Origin: Clitoria ternatea
Taxonomy: Eukaryota > Streptophyta > Magnoliopsida > Fabales > Fabaceae
Length of the DNA stretch: 64,000 nt
Reading direction: 5' to 3'
Assembly: GCA_037962975.1 (NCBI GenBank)
Contig: CM075669.1
Span: 191,836,501 to 191,900,500 of the forward strand
The translations under genes were made by a program, and so were the position numbers. The notes beneath the pieces are model-generated. The model was given only the letters and a program-made list of their open reading frames with translations. It was not told where the DNA came from and ran no database searches. Of this stretch, positions 46,801 through 57,228 are shown in pieces (the first letter of the stretch is position 1; every line of letters starts with the position of its first letter).

Positions 46801-48271
46801 TGAATCCTTGAGCCCCTCCTTTTAAAGAGGCACTCACTTGGTTGGCGGTTAGAAATCTCGAATCTTCAGGATTCAAATTCACTGGTTCTTTAAACATTAT
46901 GGTTTTATTATGACAATCTATTAGAACATGATTGTCAGACAACCAATCTAGCCCAATAATAACTTCTAAGCCAGAAAGGGGTAAACAGAAAAGATTAGCC
47001 TTAAAGTCCCTACCATCTATGACAATAGGGCATTTCCAACAAGCTTTAGAAGTGACAATGGGATTGTTTCCAGGAGTATGTACAAATAAGTCAAATGGAA
47101 GTTCTATCACAGGTAATTTTAGTTTTTCTACACAGTCATTGGCAATAAAGGAATGTGATGCACCTGAGTCATACATAACAGTTAAAGAAATCTTATTAAT
47201 GATACACTTACCTTCTACCATGGAATCAGCATGAGATGCTTCTTCTCCAGTGATTGCAAAAACCTTTCCTTTTGCTTTTGGCCTTCCGACTGCACTGTGC
47301 GCGCCTCCTTGAGTATTTATGCTTGTACTTGCACCTTCAGGGTTTTCTCTCTTCATCTTTGGGCAATCCTTGATATGATGACCTGGTTTGTTACACTTAA
47401 AGCAAACATAAGTGTTTTTAGGACAATCCCTTTTCAAATGGGGTCCTCCACAGATAAAACATTTAAAATTTGGTGCAGATGTTGGGTAATAGCTTCCAGT
47501 TGAAGCTTGGGGTCTGTTAGGAACAGATGCTGCTCCAAACCGACGAAATGGTGCTTGGTAAGGCTTATTCCTTCTGAAATCTCTTCTTTGGTGATGGTGA
47601 GGTCCTCCACTTCTTATTTCTCCTGCCTTGTGAATGGGCTCACGACTTTTGGTCATTCTATCCTTATGGTCTTCTTCAAAGATCCTGCAGCGATTTACCA
47701 ATACAGAAAATTCACGGATTTCCTGCATTCGTATAGCTTCCTTAATTTCTGGCCGCAGTCCATTTACAAACTTTGCACACCGATCTCTTTCATTAGTAGC
47801 ATCATTATAATGAGAATGAAAACGAGATAGCTCTTCAAACCTGGATGCGTACTCTCCAACGGTCATATTTCCTTGGGTCAGCGACAGGAATTCGAATTGT
47901 CTTTTCTCTTTAACATCAGCTGGAAAGTATTTTTCCAGAAACATATCCTTGAAATAGTCCCAAGTGATCTCCACGTCGTTGACTTCGAATTGTTTACGCA
48001 TGCTATCCCACCAATGTTCGGCATCCTCAGATAAGGCATAAGTAGCGAAGACTACCTTATCAGCTTCATTACATTGCAATGCTCGAAAGATCTTCTCTAT
48101 CTCTCGAATCCAGATTTGTGCTCCATCAGGGTTATATCCTCCCTTGAAACGAGGTGGATTGCGCTTTTCGAATAGGTCCAGTCTTCTCAAGGCATCATTA
48201 CCTTGACCTTCACGTGCTCCCATTGCATTGATTAAGCGTTCTACAACTCCAGCAAGATCGTTTCCAGCCAT
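43859..48271 (-). CDS. gag-pol: Tekay Gag-Pol polyprotein with chromodomain, intact
   Basis: One ORF of 1470 codons, starting MAGNDLAGVVERLINAMG 131 bp inside the primer site. Approximate residues: Gag 40-230; two zinc knuckles, CFICGGPHLKRDC (270) and CFKCNKPGHHIKDC (289); aspartic protease YDSGASHSF (366); reverse transcriptase with FIDDILVYS (693); RNase H YCDASKQGLG (838); integrase zinc region HKSYMSIHPG to CLICQKV (1054-1090); integrase core with D of ITMDFV (1120), D of SDRDPRF (1185) and E of GQSERT (1220); GPY module RFIGPYQII (1358); and a chromodomain-like end with VIWSETRGEDATWE (1440-1470). The polyprotein copies element RNA and inserts it into chromatin; the chromodomain probably guides integration. 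No stop or frameshift was found. Expression is driven by the LTR at 48417-51540. The order of domains and the C-terminus place it in Tekay (Del). Confidence 0.96.
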   Translation of the reverse strand: MAGNDLAGVVERLINAMGAREGQGNDALRRLDLFEKRNPPRFKGGYNPDGAQIWIREIEKIFRALQCNEADKVVFATYALSEDAEHWWDSMRKQFEVNDVEITWDYFKDMFLEKYFPADVKEKRQFEFLSLTQGNMTVGEYASRFEELSRFHSHYNDATNERDRCAKFVNGLRPEIKEAIRMQEIREFSVLVNRCRIFEEDHKDRMTKSREPIHKAGEIRSGGPHHHQRRDFRRNKPYQAPFRRFGAASVPNRPQASTGSYYPTSAPNFKCFICGGPHLKRDCPKNTYVCFKCNKPGHHIKDCPKMKRENPEGASTSINTQGGAHSAVGRPKAKGKVFAITGEEASHADSMVEGKCIINKISLTVMYDSGASHSFIANDCVEKLKLPVIELPFDLFVHTPGNNPIVTSKACWKCPIVIDGRDFKANLFCLPLSGLEVIIGLDWLSDNHVLIDCHNKTIMFKEPVNLNPEDSRFLTANQVSASLKGGAQGFMLLLSTKGEQESKIKNLPVVCEFPDVFPEDIPGLPPERDVEFSIDLVPGVGPISIAPYRMSPLELAELKKQLEEMIEKQFIRPSVSPWGAPVLLVKKKDGSMRLCVDYRQLNKVTIKNRYPLPRIDDLMDQLRGATVFSKIDLRSGYHQIRVKKEDVTKTAFRTRYGHYEYLVMPFGVTNAPAVFMDYMNRIFHPYLDKFVVVFIDDILVYSKNREEHVEHLKVVLEILKKKQLYAKLSKCEFWLEEVNFLGHVISQGGIAVDPSKVEAVLKWERPTTITEIRSFLGLAGYYRRFIEGFSKLGYPLTKLTRKGQPFVWTTQCENSFQELKDRLTSAPVLVLPDPHRSFEVYCDASKQGLGSVLMQDKKVVAYASRQLRQHEINYPTHDLELVAVVFALKIWRHYLYGATFDVFSDHKSLKYLFDQKELNMRQRRWMEFLKDYDFELQYHPGKANVVADALSRKSLHASTMMIKELELIENFRDLNLAVKVNANSYRLGTLQVTNEFLRQVLEAQREDEFLQEKKELLKQGKEVEFNVGNDQLLRYKDRVCIPDKEELRKAILEEGHKSYMSIHPGTTKMYQDLKKLFWWPGMKKAVAEYVAACLICQKVKVEHQKPPGMLQSMEIPEWKWDSITMDFVTSLPKTPLGHDSIWVIVDRLTKSAHFIPINIRYSMEKLAKLYIEEIVRLHGIPSSIISDRDPRFTSQFWKSLHKAMGTRLRLSSAYHPQTDGQSERTIQSLEDLLRACVLEHKGSWNQFLPYVEFTYNNSFHASIGMAPFEALYGRKCRTPLCWFETGENLMLGPELVQQTTDKIKIVQEKMKATQSRQKSYYDKRRKPLEFQEGDHVFLKVTPMTGVGRAMKSRKLTPRFIGPYQIIHKVSPLAYQIALPPFLSNIHNVFHVSNLRKYISDPTHVIEPDVIQVKDNLTYDAPPVRISDRRIKQLRDKTIPLVKVIWSETRGEDATWELETEMKESHPHLFY

Positions 48272-48401
48272 TAGTTTCCTGTTTCACAGTAACTGAGATT
48301 TGTCACATCAATCACAGTTACTACCAAGTCAGATATTCTACCTATACAGAGTTTACAGACAAAGCAAGATAGACCTTTTCCCCAGGCCTATTGGATTAAC
48401 T

Positions 48402-48413
48402 GCTCTGATACCA
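48402..48413 (-). other. Tekay primer-binding site
   Basis: The minus strand reads TGGTATCAGAGC, the common plant match to the initiator tRNA-Met 3' end, three bases after the LTR. Confidence 0.92.
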
Positions 48414-48416
48414 CTT

Positions 48417-51400
48417 TGTAACACCCTCTGTTACACCTTAATAAATTCTAGAAAAATTCGTAATTTTTTTTTTTTTACTAAAGATATGATTGTTAAAAAG
48501 AAACTATCGGAATAAATTATATACATTATTTCTGAAATACCTCACAAATATTATTAAAACTTTATAAAGTATTTGTACATTCATCCGAAGAAAATAAACA
48601 TTAAACATTATAAGAAAGAGAGGAAACTCCATGGCCCAGAAGCAGTTACTTATTAACATTATTTATTCATTGGACCACGGTATTCATACCGAGCTCCCTT
48701 TCTAGAACGTGCTATATCTACTGCTGAAATTCTTCGATCCTTCCCTCTGAACCATCAGTTTAGAATATATGAAACAAAAACACGGAGAAAGGAGTGAGAA
48801 ACAGAATATAATATTTCCGAATAAGACATAAGCAACAAAGGGTTTTCACAACCGATACATAATAATATCAATCACAATCACATACACAATCAATTATGAA
48901 TGCATGAATGTTATGCAATATTTTCATCATAACTTATCTATATATGTAGGCCCTTAAATTTTAATTTGCACTGGGCCAACCAGGAGTTTACACTGTTCCA
49001 TAAGTCCGGATAATAATAATATGAACAGCTCAACTGGCATGGAAACACTTAGAGACTAGTCAGATTGAGAAAGTTTTTATTGTGAAAGTACCCGACACTA
49101 GGGAGCTACCCCAGGTCCCCTGAAGCACCCTTTCACACTCTCTCATCCCAAGGCTCGTAATTAAGCCTCCTCTAATGTATCCTCGGTTTCTATAATCCGT
49201 CCCCAGACAATATTATTTTATTTCACTTTCATTATCCATGATGCATGAACTACTCGCGTATTGAGTTGGTTAAGGCTTTTAGAAACTCAATTATTAAATC
49301 CCTTAAAGGTTTACAATATCATTTCAATAAACTGTACATTTTCTCAGTTCTCTGAATTTCTGTCCCACATAAATAAATTTGGTACAGTTTTCAAATCTCA
49401 CGGAAATTGAGTTTCTAAGCCTTAAATATCTAAAAACTTTATCATATAAAACTTTACCTAATCTTTCTCAAATTAAATCTTAACAAAATCAAATTTAGGA
49501 ATCTCAATTATTTCCAAATGTATTTAGTTATTAAGTTGGAAAAAAATAAAATAATTTTCTTTTAATTTTTTTTATTGAAAGAGAAATATTTATTAACCAA
49601 AAATACTTAAGATTACAAAATTTTTCTTTAACTCAAGATTTAATTAAATAAATTCTAATAAAATATTTTCTTTCTAAAATAAATACTAATTTTTTTATTC
49701 TAAATATTGAAAATAAAGTTAATAAGAATAATTTCTAAGAAGAATTAAAAGATAATAAAATTTAAAGAGTAAGGTAAGAAATTCTTACTGAATTTTAGCT
49801 TTCCGTCATGCTCGCTATATGCTCAAACTCCACATTACAATATCATCAATCAAAATTAAACAATATCAATCATAACTAAATATCATCAATCAATCAATCA
49901 TAATCAAATCATAATCAAATCAATTAAATATCATTAATACATATCATAATACAAAATTTAATGATTATTAATATAGTCAATTTTAGTCCTTTTGGTCAAT
50001 TCCTCGCATAGGTATATGTAAGTCCATATAATCCAGTCCTTGCATAGGTATAGTTTAGTCCATATGGGTCATAATGGTCCAAGTCCTTGCATAGGTATTG
50101 TCCAGTCCATATAGGTCATAATGGTCCAAGTCTTTGCATAGGTATGTTAGAGTTAGTTAAACCGGATATTTAATTTAAAATTTATTATAAATTTTAAGTT
50201 AAAAAAAAGTTAATATTTTAAAATAATAATATTATCAGATTTAAAAGGAGTAGGGGACTCCTCCCATTATTCTTATGTCTTTTCATATTATACTCTTATC
50301 TCACTCCCCCTTACCTTGAATTGTTACCCAAAATGGATTTGCTTTGCGCCTCCGATTTCTAAAAATATTAATACCAATCTTATTTCAGTATAAGCATAAG
50401 ACGAAGATTAAGATTACTACTTAAAACAGAAATGGTAAATTTTGAATAGTGAATAGTGAATAGTGAATAGTAAATCGTGAATAGTAACGGTAAATAGTAA
50501 AACGTGAATAGTAACAGTAAATAGTAAAACGTGAATAGTAACGGTAAATAGTAAATCGTGAATAGTAACGGTAAATAGTAAATCGTGAATAGTAACAGTA
50601 AATAGTAACAGTAAATAGTAATTTACTATTTGAATAGTAATTTACTATTGAAATAGTAATTTACTATTAAAATAGTATTTACTATGCAGAATAGTAACTT
50701 AAAATAATATTATTTTCAGTATAATAACAGATTTCTAAAAACGATATGAAAATAACCCAAAAAATATAAAAGAGAAGTATTCTTACCTTAGGATTTTGGC
50801 AGAACCTTCTCTCCAAAAACTTTTCTTCTCTCTCTCACTTCCACCACTATCTCACTAGCACTACTATATTAAGAAAACTTAATCTGAAATTGTGAATTCT
50901 AAAGAAGAAATCCTTCGGTATTTATAGGAAAAAAATTTACTATGCATTCCATTATTTTAATATAAAAGTACTATACATTTTTGAATTTTTTATTCCAGGT
51001 TACTGTGCATCTTTTGAAAATTTCATACATGCACAGTGATTTGCATAGTAATTGTCGGCAAAATTATTAAGTCAAATAGTAACCCTTCACTCGGTATATT
51101 TTAAATATTCAAAATGAGTCCTTTTTGAAATTTAGCGATATTATATCAGTCCCTACTAATTTTATAATAAGTAATATAAAGCTGAAATTTTAAAAATCTA
51201 AAATTTTCTGTTAATAAAAATTTATTGATACGTTTCAAATTTTTTAACGATTGGAAAAAATCAAGATTTTTCTCAAACCGATAATTTTTAGATAAGTCTA
51301 CTTGAAATGGATTTTAGAAAATTTTCTTATAATTTCAATTCACTTTCTTGTAAATATTTTTAATTTAAGTCACTTATATGAATTTAAAATTATTTAAAAA

Positions 51401-51540
51401 AATATTATTTTTATTAAAAAATTCCAAAATTCCAAAAAATTCCAAAAAATCATAAATAATACGTAGATTAAAAAGTTCTAAAGAACCATAATTTAATTCC
51501 TTCAAAATTTTAATATAAAAATAAAAATAGGGGTGTTACA
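48417..51540 (-). repeat. Tekay 5' LTR (promoter side)
   Basis: 3124 bp, the partner of 40693-43815. On the element's strand it is upstream and must hold the promoter. A TATTTATAGG word (about 50919-50928, TATA-like in plus) does not settle the start site. Confidence 0.95.
50441..50690. repeat. AGTAA minisatellite in Tekay 5' LTR
   Basis: Same array as at 42716-42960, with one base difference in the last palindromic unit (TATTAAAATAG for TATTGAAATAG). Confidence 0.9.
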
Positions 51541-53691
51541 ATGTTGTCCATGGATCATGTTGATATCATCACAACGGCGACGATAAACTTGTATCAAATG
51601 TATGTCTAGTAATTATTGAAGAATTTTGGCCAACTTTGTATCAACGGACATCTGATCATGAACGTCCTCATTAGAACTCCAAGTTTCAAATATTAATCCT
51701 TTCTTCAAAAGTTCCTTATAGATCCATGGGAGAGGAGTTTTGATGTCTGAAACCTTCCTAACACGATCATTTCCCAAATCATGTATTATTACATTTACCC
51801 CAGCATTTCCATGATTAGGCAAAGGATTGCTAGTTACATTCGAGGTGCCTTCTTCAAAATTCAACCATTTGGCCTTTATCAAATCAAGCACTTTAACCTT
51901 TAAGGCAATGTAATTTTCTGTAGAATGTTTGGGTGCCCCAGTATGATAATCACATTTTACATTGGGATCATACCCCTTAGGATATGGTGGCCCTATGGGT
52001 TTTAGGGGACATTGCATGACAAGAGAACTTTTGAGAAGGTGAGGCAAAAGTTCAGTATATATCATAGGAATTGGATCAAATTGGACAGAAGGACAATCAT
52101 TGTTTGGCTTTTTTTTTGTGAAGGATTTGGGTTGGAGTTTGGCGTCCATTGTTGGGAAGGAGGTGGTGGTGTATTCCTGAAATTATGGATAGATGGGGGT
52201 CTGTATGATTGAGGATGGGGAAATATGTGAATATGAATTTCCAGAAATGGCGGTTATATACAGGTAAGGCCCATATGGTGGATAGTGAGGCTAGAAAAGG
52301 TAAGGGGAGGGATGGAACATTTTCTGATTATGTTGACCTTGATTGCCCATTACAGCATTTGCTTCTTCACCCTTCCTTCTCATTGCCCCTATCATAGGTT
52401 TTCCTATTAAAGGTCAACTTTGGACAACCTTTCCAGTCCTTAAACCATTTTCAATTCTTTCTCCCATTACCACCATATCAGAAAAGCTTGATGATACACT
52501 CCCTAGCATCCTTTCATTAAAAGGTGCCTGAAGAGTGTCAATGAACATTGCCACTATCTCTTTCTCTATTAGGGGTGGTTCAACTTGTGCAGCCATTTCC
52601 CTCTATTGTTGAGCATATTCTTTAAAGGACTCAGTATTCCACTTGGACATGTTCTGAAGTTGCAGCCGGTCTGGTGCCATGTCCATATTGTATTTGTCTT
52701 ACTTTAGGAAGGCATCAGCCAAATCCTTCCAATAATGAATACGAGTGTGTTAAAGGTGAGTGTACCAGCTCAACGCTGCCCCAGCAAGGCTATCTTGAAA
52801 AACGTGGATCAATAGCTTTTCATCATAAGCATATGCATCCATCTTTTGATAATACATGGTTAAATGGTTACGGGGACATATAGTTCCTTTGTATTTATCA
52901 AATTCTGGCAACTTGAATTTAGGAGGAATTACCATATTCGGGACTAGGCACAATTCAGAAACATTTGTTATGCCTAAACCACTTCTTCCTTCTACTACAT
53001 GCAACTTTTCTTTCAATATTTCCATTTGCCCTTTTGACAAAGGCGCTGCTGGCTAATCAAGATTTGGTGGAGAGACACGAGCTTTGTATAACAAGTTTTG
53101 TGAAACACTAGCCTGTGGTATTGGGTGGCCATAAAGGAAATAGTATGGGGTTGTTTATAGATTTAGTTGTGTGGCATTGGTTGGAATCTGGGGGTTTTAT
53201 GGTGGAACTGTATTAGGTGTGGTGACATTGGGTTGAGCTTGGGTGTTTTGTGGAATAGCTGTTGACTGGGTAAAATTTAGAGGGTTGGATATCGGGGGGT
53301 TAGGAATTTATTGGGCAGTAGAAGGATTTTACTGAATAGGATTAGGATACATGGTATAATATCCTTGAGGTAGGCCATATTAAGGCCAGACATATGCTTG
53401 CTGAACATTCCCGTCTTGGGAAACAAATGGTGGCAACGACATACCATAAGGTTGGTGTGGGATGAATGGAGTTTCAGTGACTGGAGCAGGATTATTTGGA
53501 AGTATAGTCAAGGGTATGGGGTTTCCTTCTTGGGCTTGAACCTGAGGAGCGGATGTTTAATCCCCATTTCTTGCATAGGATTCCCCTTCTATGCCTCTTT
53601 TCTCAAGAAGCTTAAGTATTTCTGCCATTTGTTCCTTGATTTAGCCAAGCTCATTCCTCATATCTTCAACCGAGCATTCCTGCTCTGCCAT
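51541..53691 (-). pseudogene. gag: Tat gag remnant
   Basis: Starts at ATG 53691 (MAEQECSVEDMRNELG), followed by a short coiled coil (KEQMAEILKLLEKR) and a proline/asparagine-rich linker. The capsid-like core is at 53040-52750 (VIPPKFKLPEFDKYKGT, then FQDSLAGAALSWYTHL), continued at 52596-52414 (PPLIEKEIVAMFIDTL). The tail at 52149-51613 has YDPNVKCDYHTGAPKHSTEN, a zinc-knuckle-like CxYHxGxxxHxTExC where the last C is Y. Several stops. The frame runs through TAA at about 51610 to the insertion point and matches the frame of the protease ORF beyond the Tekay element. Confidence 0.85.
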
Positions 53692-53965
53692 GAGTCTTGT
53701 TTACAGTCGGGTTTGATATGGATGCTTCGGGCCCTTTCTCCCTGTGATGTGTATTCAAAAAACTTAGCACAGTAACAGACATGGTTAGGGCAAGAAACGA
53801 AAAAATGCAAGCATTAAGAAATATCACTAAGTGATCATAAATTTCGACAAGTATCATGGAAATTATTCCTTAGAACGTCTTGTTCAAAAGTACTAAATTA
53901 AGATAATAGAAATTAACATGAGATCCTTTTATTATTGAAAATACAACATTTTATTACAAACAAGG

Positions 53966-55800
53966 TCAGTTTTCCCTTACTTTTGCAATCATTGCCCTCA
54001 TCTTCTCAAGTTGTCTTTTATAATACTGAATAAAGTTTGAAATCTCTTCTGGCATGCCAAGTGGATTCACCATTGCTTCCGCCCTTTTTAATAAATAGGG
54101 GATATCTTCGAGCGTTCCATTAGCTAAACTAGCTAACTCAGCAAAACGCCTCATCTATGAATGGACCAAATCATCCATTTCTGCCATGTCATTTTTCATC
54201 ACTTGCATTATCTCTTAGTACCTTTCCTTATCCTCCATGGCCTCCCATTTTTCCATATTGATCTCTCGCTCACAAGCATTCATGGCATCATTAACTTGTT
54301 GTTCTAGTCTGTTAATTTATGCTTGCGTGAGATCTTTTTGAGTTTGAGCTTCTTCTTTGGTTTTTACCAATATCTCCCTTAATCGTCCCTTATCTGCCCT
54401 GATGACATCCCTTTTCCTGACTTTAGTTTTCAATTGAGCATTTTCCACCCAAAGATATTTATTAAGTTGTCTCGTGTATCCTTCCTCAATTCTTCGCCTC
54501 TTGTTGACATTTTCAAAAGCATGTTCAACTTCATAGCTTTTTCTTTTCAGAGATGCACATTCTTGTTGAGCTTTAATCAATTCATCTTTGTTTTTCTCTA
54601 CCATGGCGGCTAGTTTGGCTTTCACATCCCTGACCTCTTCACTCTCATGGGGAGTTTGGATGGGAAAAACATCACTTGCGGAAATGCTAGGATCTTTGAA
54701 AGGTAGCTTGATTATAGAAATTCTATTCAGAATCCATTGGTGATAGCTTTCTTTAATGGCATGACTTCGGACACCTAGTTCTTTTCCTTTCTTATGAATC
54801 TTTGTCAAACCATCTGCGACATCTTTGATGATGACAACATCATTTTCTCTTCTGAAATAATGGATGAAAGGAACTAACAATTCTTCTGGTGGTTGAAGCA
54901 GGGGGTAAGCGAGTTGTCGCTTTGCAATGACTGGATTATAGTTAATACAACCTTAAGTTCCCATAAGAGGCACATTTGGAAACTTCCCATAACAATAGAT
55001 AATGCAATCTACCTTCATCCATTGAGGGTACCACCTAATTTTTTACGCAGACATCCCAGCTAAATGGCTTGCCCATTCACGACTGCTTTTCTTTGTTAAC
55101 TAGTACATCCTTAGATTTAAGATAGGACACTCAACTTTACCCACTTGACTAAAGACATGTGATGTGAGCCACACATACAACACAGGTAAGCAACAAATGA
55201 TCCTTTCCCATTTCGAGTATGACAAAAATCCTTCATGCAGCATACATCAGCCAGGATAACGGTGATAGGATTTTCTCCCCTGAGCTTTCAAGCAAGAAAA
55301 ACATCAATTGCCTTATAATCAATATAATTATCAAGGCTAGGAAACAAAATCACACCGTAAATAGTTAATGCCAACGTATCCATGAAGGCATCCCAATCTT
55401 TTATTGCCACCAAGTTGTGTAATTGTTGCTCCAAAAGTCCTTGCGTAAACCCTGGGACTTGATTTCTATTTAACTATGTCCCTTTTAACACTCTAAGATC
55501 TAGCTTAAGGACGCGAGCTATTATAAAAATAGATGCTTGATGCTTAGTTCGATGATAAGGTTTTTGATTTTCCAATGGTAAACCCAGTATTTGCTCAAAC
55601 TCTTCCAGTACAGGAGCTAACTAAAAATCTTTGAAAGTAAAACATCATAAAGGAGGATCATAAAATTATGCTAGAGCAATGATTGTCTCTGTCTGTACTT
55701 TGACCTCTAAGAGCTTCAAGATTTTCCATATTTTCTTGCAAAAGTCATCTTCTGTGTGAGGCTCAACTTCTTTCCCAATGCTTGTAATTTAAGAGTATCA
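53966..55800 (-). pseudogene. Extra ORF1 upstream of Tat gag
   Basis: A decayed ORF before gag, as in Ogre-type elements. The N-terminal part (about 55800-54900) reads in pieces such as CFTFKDF, LAPVLEEFEQILGLPLENQK, KDWDAFMDTLALTIYGVILF and NPITVILADVCCMKDF, matching the plant retroelement family often listed as an unknown domain (DUF7745-like; from memory). The C-terminal part (54880-54317) is open for 187 codons and rich in K, E and R with heptad-like spacing (VKAKLAAMVEKNKDELIKAQ), a likely coiled coil. A further piece ends at 53966 (YYKRQLEKMRAMIAKVREN). Its role is unknown. Confidence 0.7.
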
Positions 55801-57207
55801 ACCTTTCTGACCTTAAGGTGTAACAATTTTCTCAAACCTTGTGTTTTAATTTATCTTTACCAAGTCTCATGTTAATTTCCATTTCCATGTTGATACTTAT
55901 CAAACTTTAATTTTATCCTTTGTACAACAAAATATTGTAAAGTCAGATCATCAATTTTCAAACTATTTTTTTGAAAGATTTTTTTAATAAAATGGTGAAT
56001 AAATTGAGAATTTATTTACACGAATGAGTAACGAGTAAAGTGAATGTTTGCCCCATGTTGTCTTAATTCAGGGTTTTTTTTTCAAAAAGACCATCTAATG
56101 GGTTCTAGGTAGGGGTGGCAAAACGGGCCTACGAGCCGGGCCAGGCCAAAGCCCGTATAGGCCCGTCCAAATACGGGCCGGGCCAAAATAGAAAAATGGG
56201 CCAAAAACATTGGCCCGACCCATTTCCTATGTGGCCCGTGGGCCAAAACGGGCCAACCTGTTTTTTTAATAAAATTATACAAGCTATTTTTATATTAAAT
56301 TTAAACTATTTTTAAATATTTTTTAAGAAAAATTAGAAATAAAAATTAGATTTTAGCTTTCCAAAGCAAAGTTTTTATAATTAATCTAATTTATTTCATT
56401 AAATGGAAACAATAAATAGTCATCAAAATTAATTCTTTATCAAATAATCAAAATTACAATCAACCAAATATTAATATTATATATATAACATATTAATATA
56501 TATTTTAACAAAGCCCCCCGGGCCGGGCCGGCCCATGACAGGCCTGCTTTTGGTGGGCTTAAACGCACCGGGCCTATTTGGGAAAACGGGCCTCAAAGGT
56601 TGGCCCGACTCAGCCCGTTTTAACAGGCCAAATGGGCCAGCCCGTGGGCCTAGCCCATATTGCCATCCCTAGTTCTAAGGTTTTTTAATGTGATTCTTTA
56701 CCAATGGTTGTTCTTCTTGGTTCTAAAAAGCCACCAAAGCTAAGATTCTATTTATGAGTTGATCACAATAGTAGGGGTTCCTACATGGTGTGGGCATCAT
56801 AAACAGAATCATACTTTGGCTGAGATTTTCACGTGAATCAAGATGGAAATGAATGCCCCAGATGACGCTGCTAATAATCTCTCCTAACTTATGTCTTTTG
56901 TGGGGCCCAGGTATAAGGCCCCTTCTCAATATTGTGTGCAATAATGTGAGTGTTATGTGTGTAAGGGCATTCATACTTGAATTTACCCATTTTACACAAT
57001 GAACAAACACAAGACAAAATAAATAATACATGTCTTCTACCCTATGGTTCTAAATTAAAGCAATAAAGAAGTGGGAAAAACATAAATAATATAAATTAAA
57101 AATAAACAAAAAATTAATTAAACAACGAGAATAAATAAATAAATAGGATAAAATAACTAATAATTAATAAATATACAAGATCAATTTAACGGGCTTGACT
57201 CTCAAAT
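55801..57207. other. Tat leader between primer site and ORF1
   Basis: About 1.4 kb, of which 562 bp is the hAT-type MITE. The rest is AT-rich with no recognised gene. Confidence 0.55.
56110..56671. mobile_element. hAT-type foldback MITE with GC-rich arms
   Basis: Ends TAGGGGTGGCAAAACGGGC and, reverse-complemented, TAGGGATGGCAATATGGGC. Flanked by 8-bp near-identical duplications, GTTCTAGG (56102-56109) and GTTCTAAG (56672-56679). Two arms of about 150 bp full of GGGCC/GGCCC words surround an AT-rich centre. TAGGG ends plus 8-bp duplications fit hAT. Confidence 0.85.
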
Positions 57208-57226
57208 GTCTCTAGTGGAGTCGCCA
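57208..57226 (-). other. Tat primer-binding site
   Basis: The minus strand reads TGGCGACTCCACTAGAGAC two bases inside the LTR edge at 57229. This TGGCGACTC form is usual for Ogre-like elements (tRNA-Arg type, from general knowledge). Confidence 0.75.
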
Positions 57227-57228
57227 AC

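Larger units (their letters stand above)
40693..51540 (-). mobile_element. Young, apparently intact Tekay chromovirus retrotransposon
   Basis: 10848 bp with LTRs 40693-43815 and 48417-51540, both TG...CA. A perfect 5-bp target duplication, ATGTT, flanks it (40688-40692 and 51541-51545). The primer site, one uninterrupted gag-pol ORF and the purine tract are all in place. By eye the two 3.1-kb LTRs differ at only about four places: one A-run length, G/T near 41647 and 49377, G/A near 42949 and 50670, G/A near 43251 and 50974. Integrase carries a chromodomain-like end. It sits within the gag-pro ORF of the Tat element. Confidence 0.96.

Noticed and set aside
44799..47830. Several plus-strand ORFs of 87-107 codons
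   Set aside because: Shadows of the intact Tekay gag-pol on the other strand.
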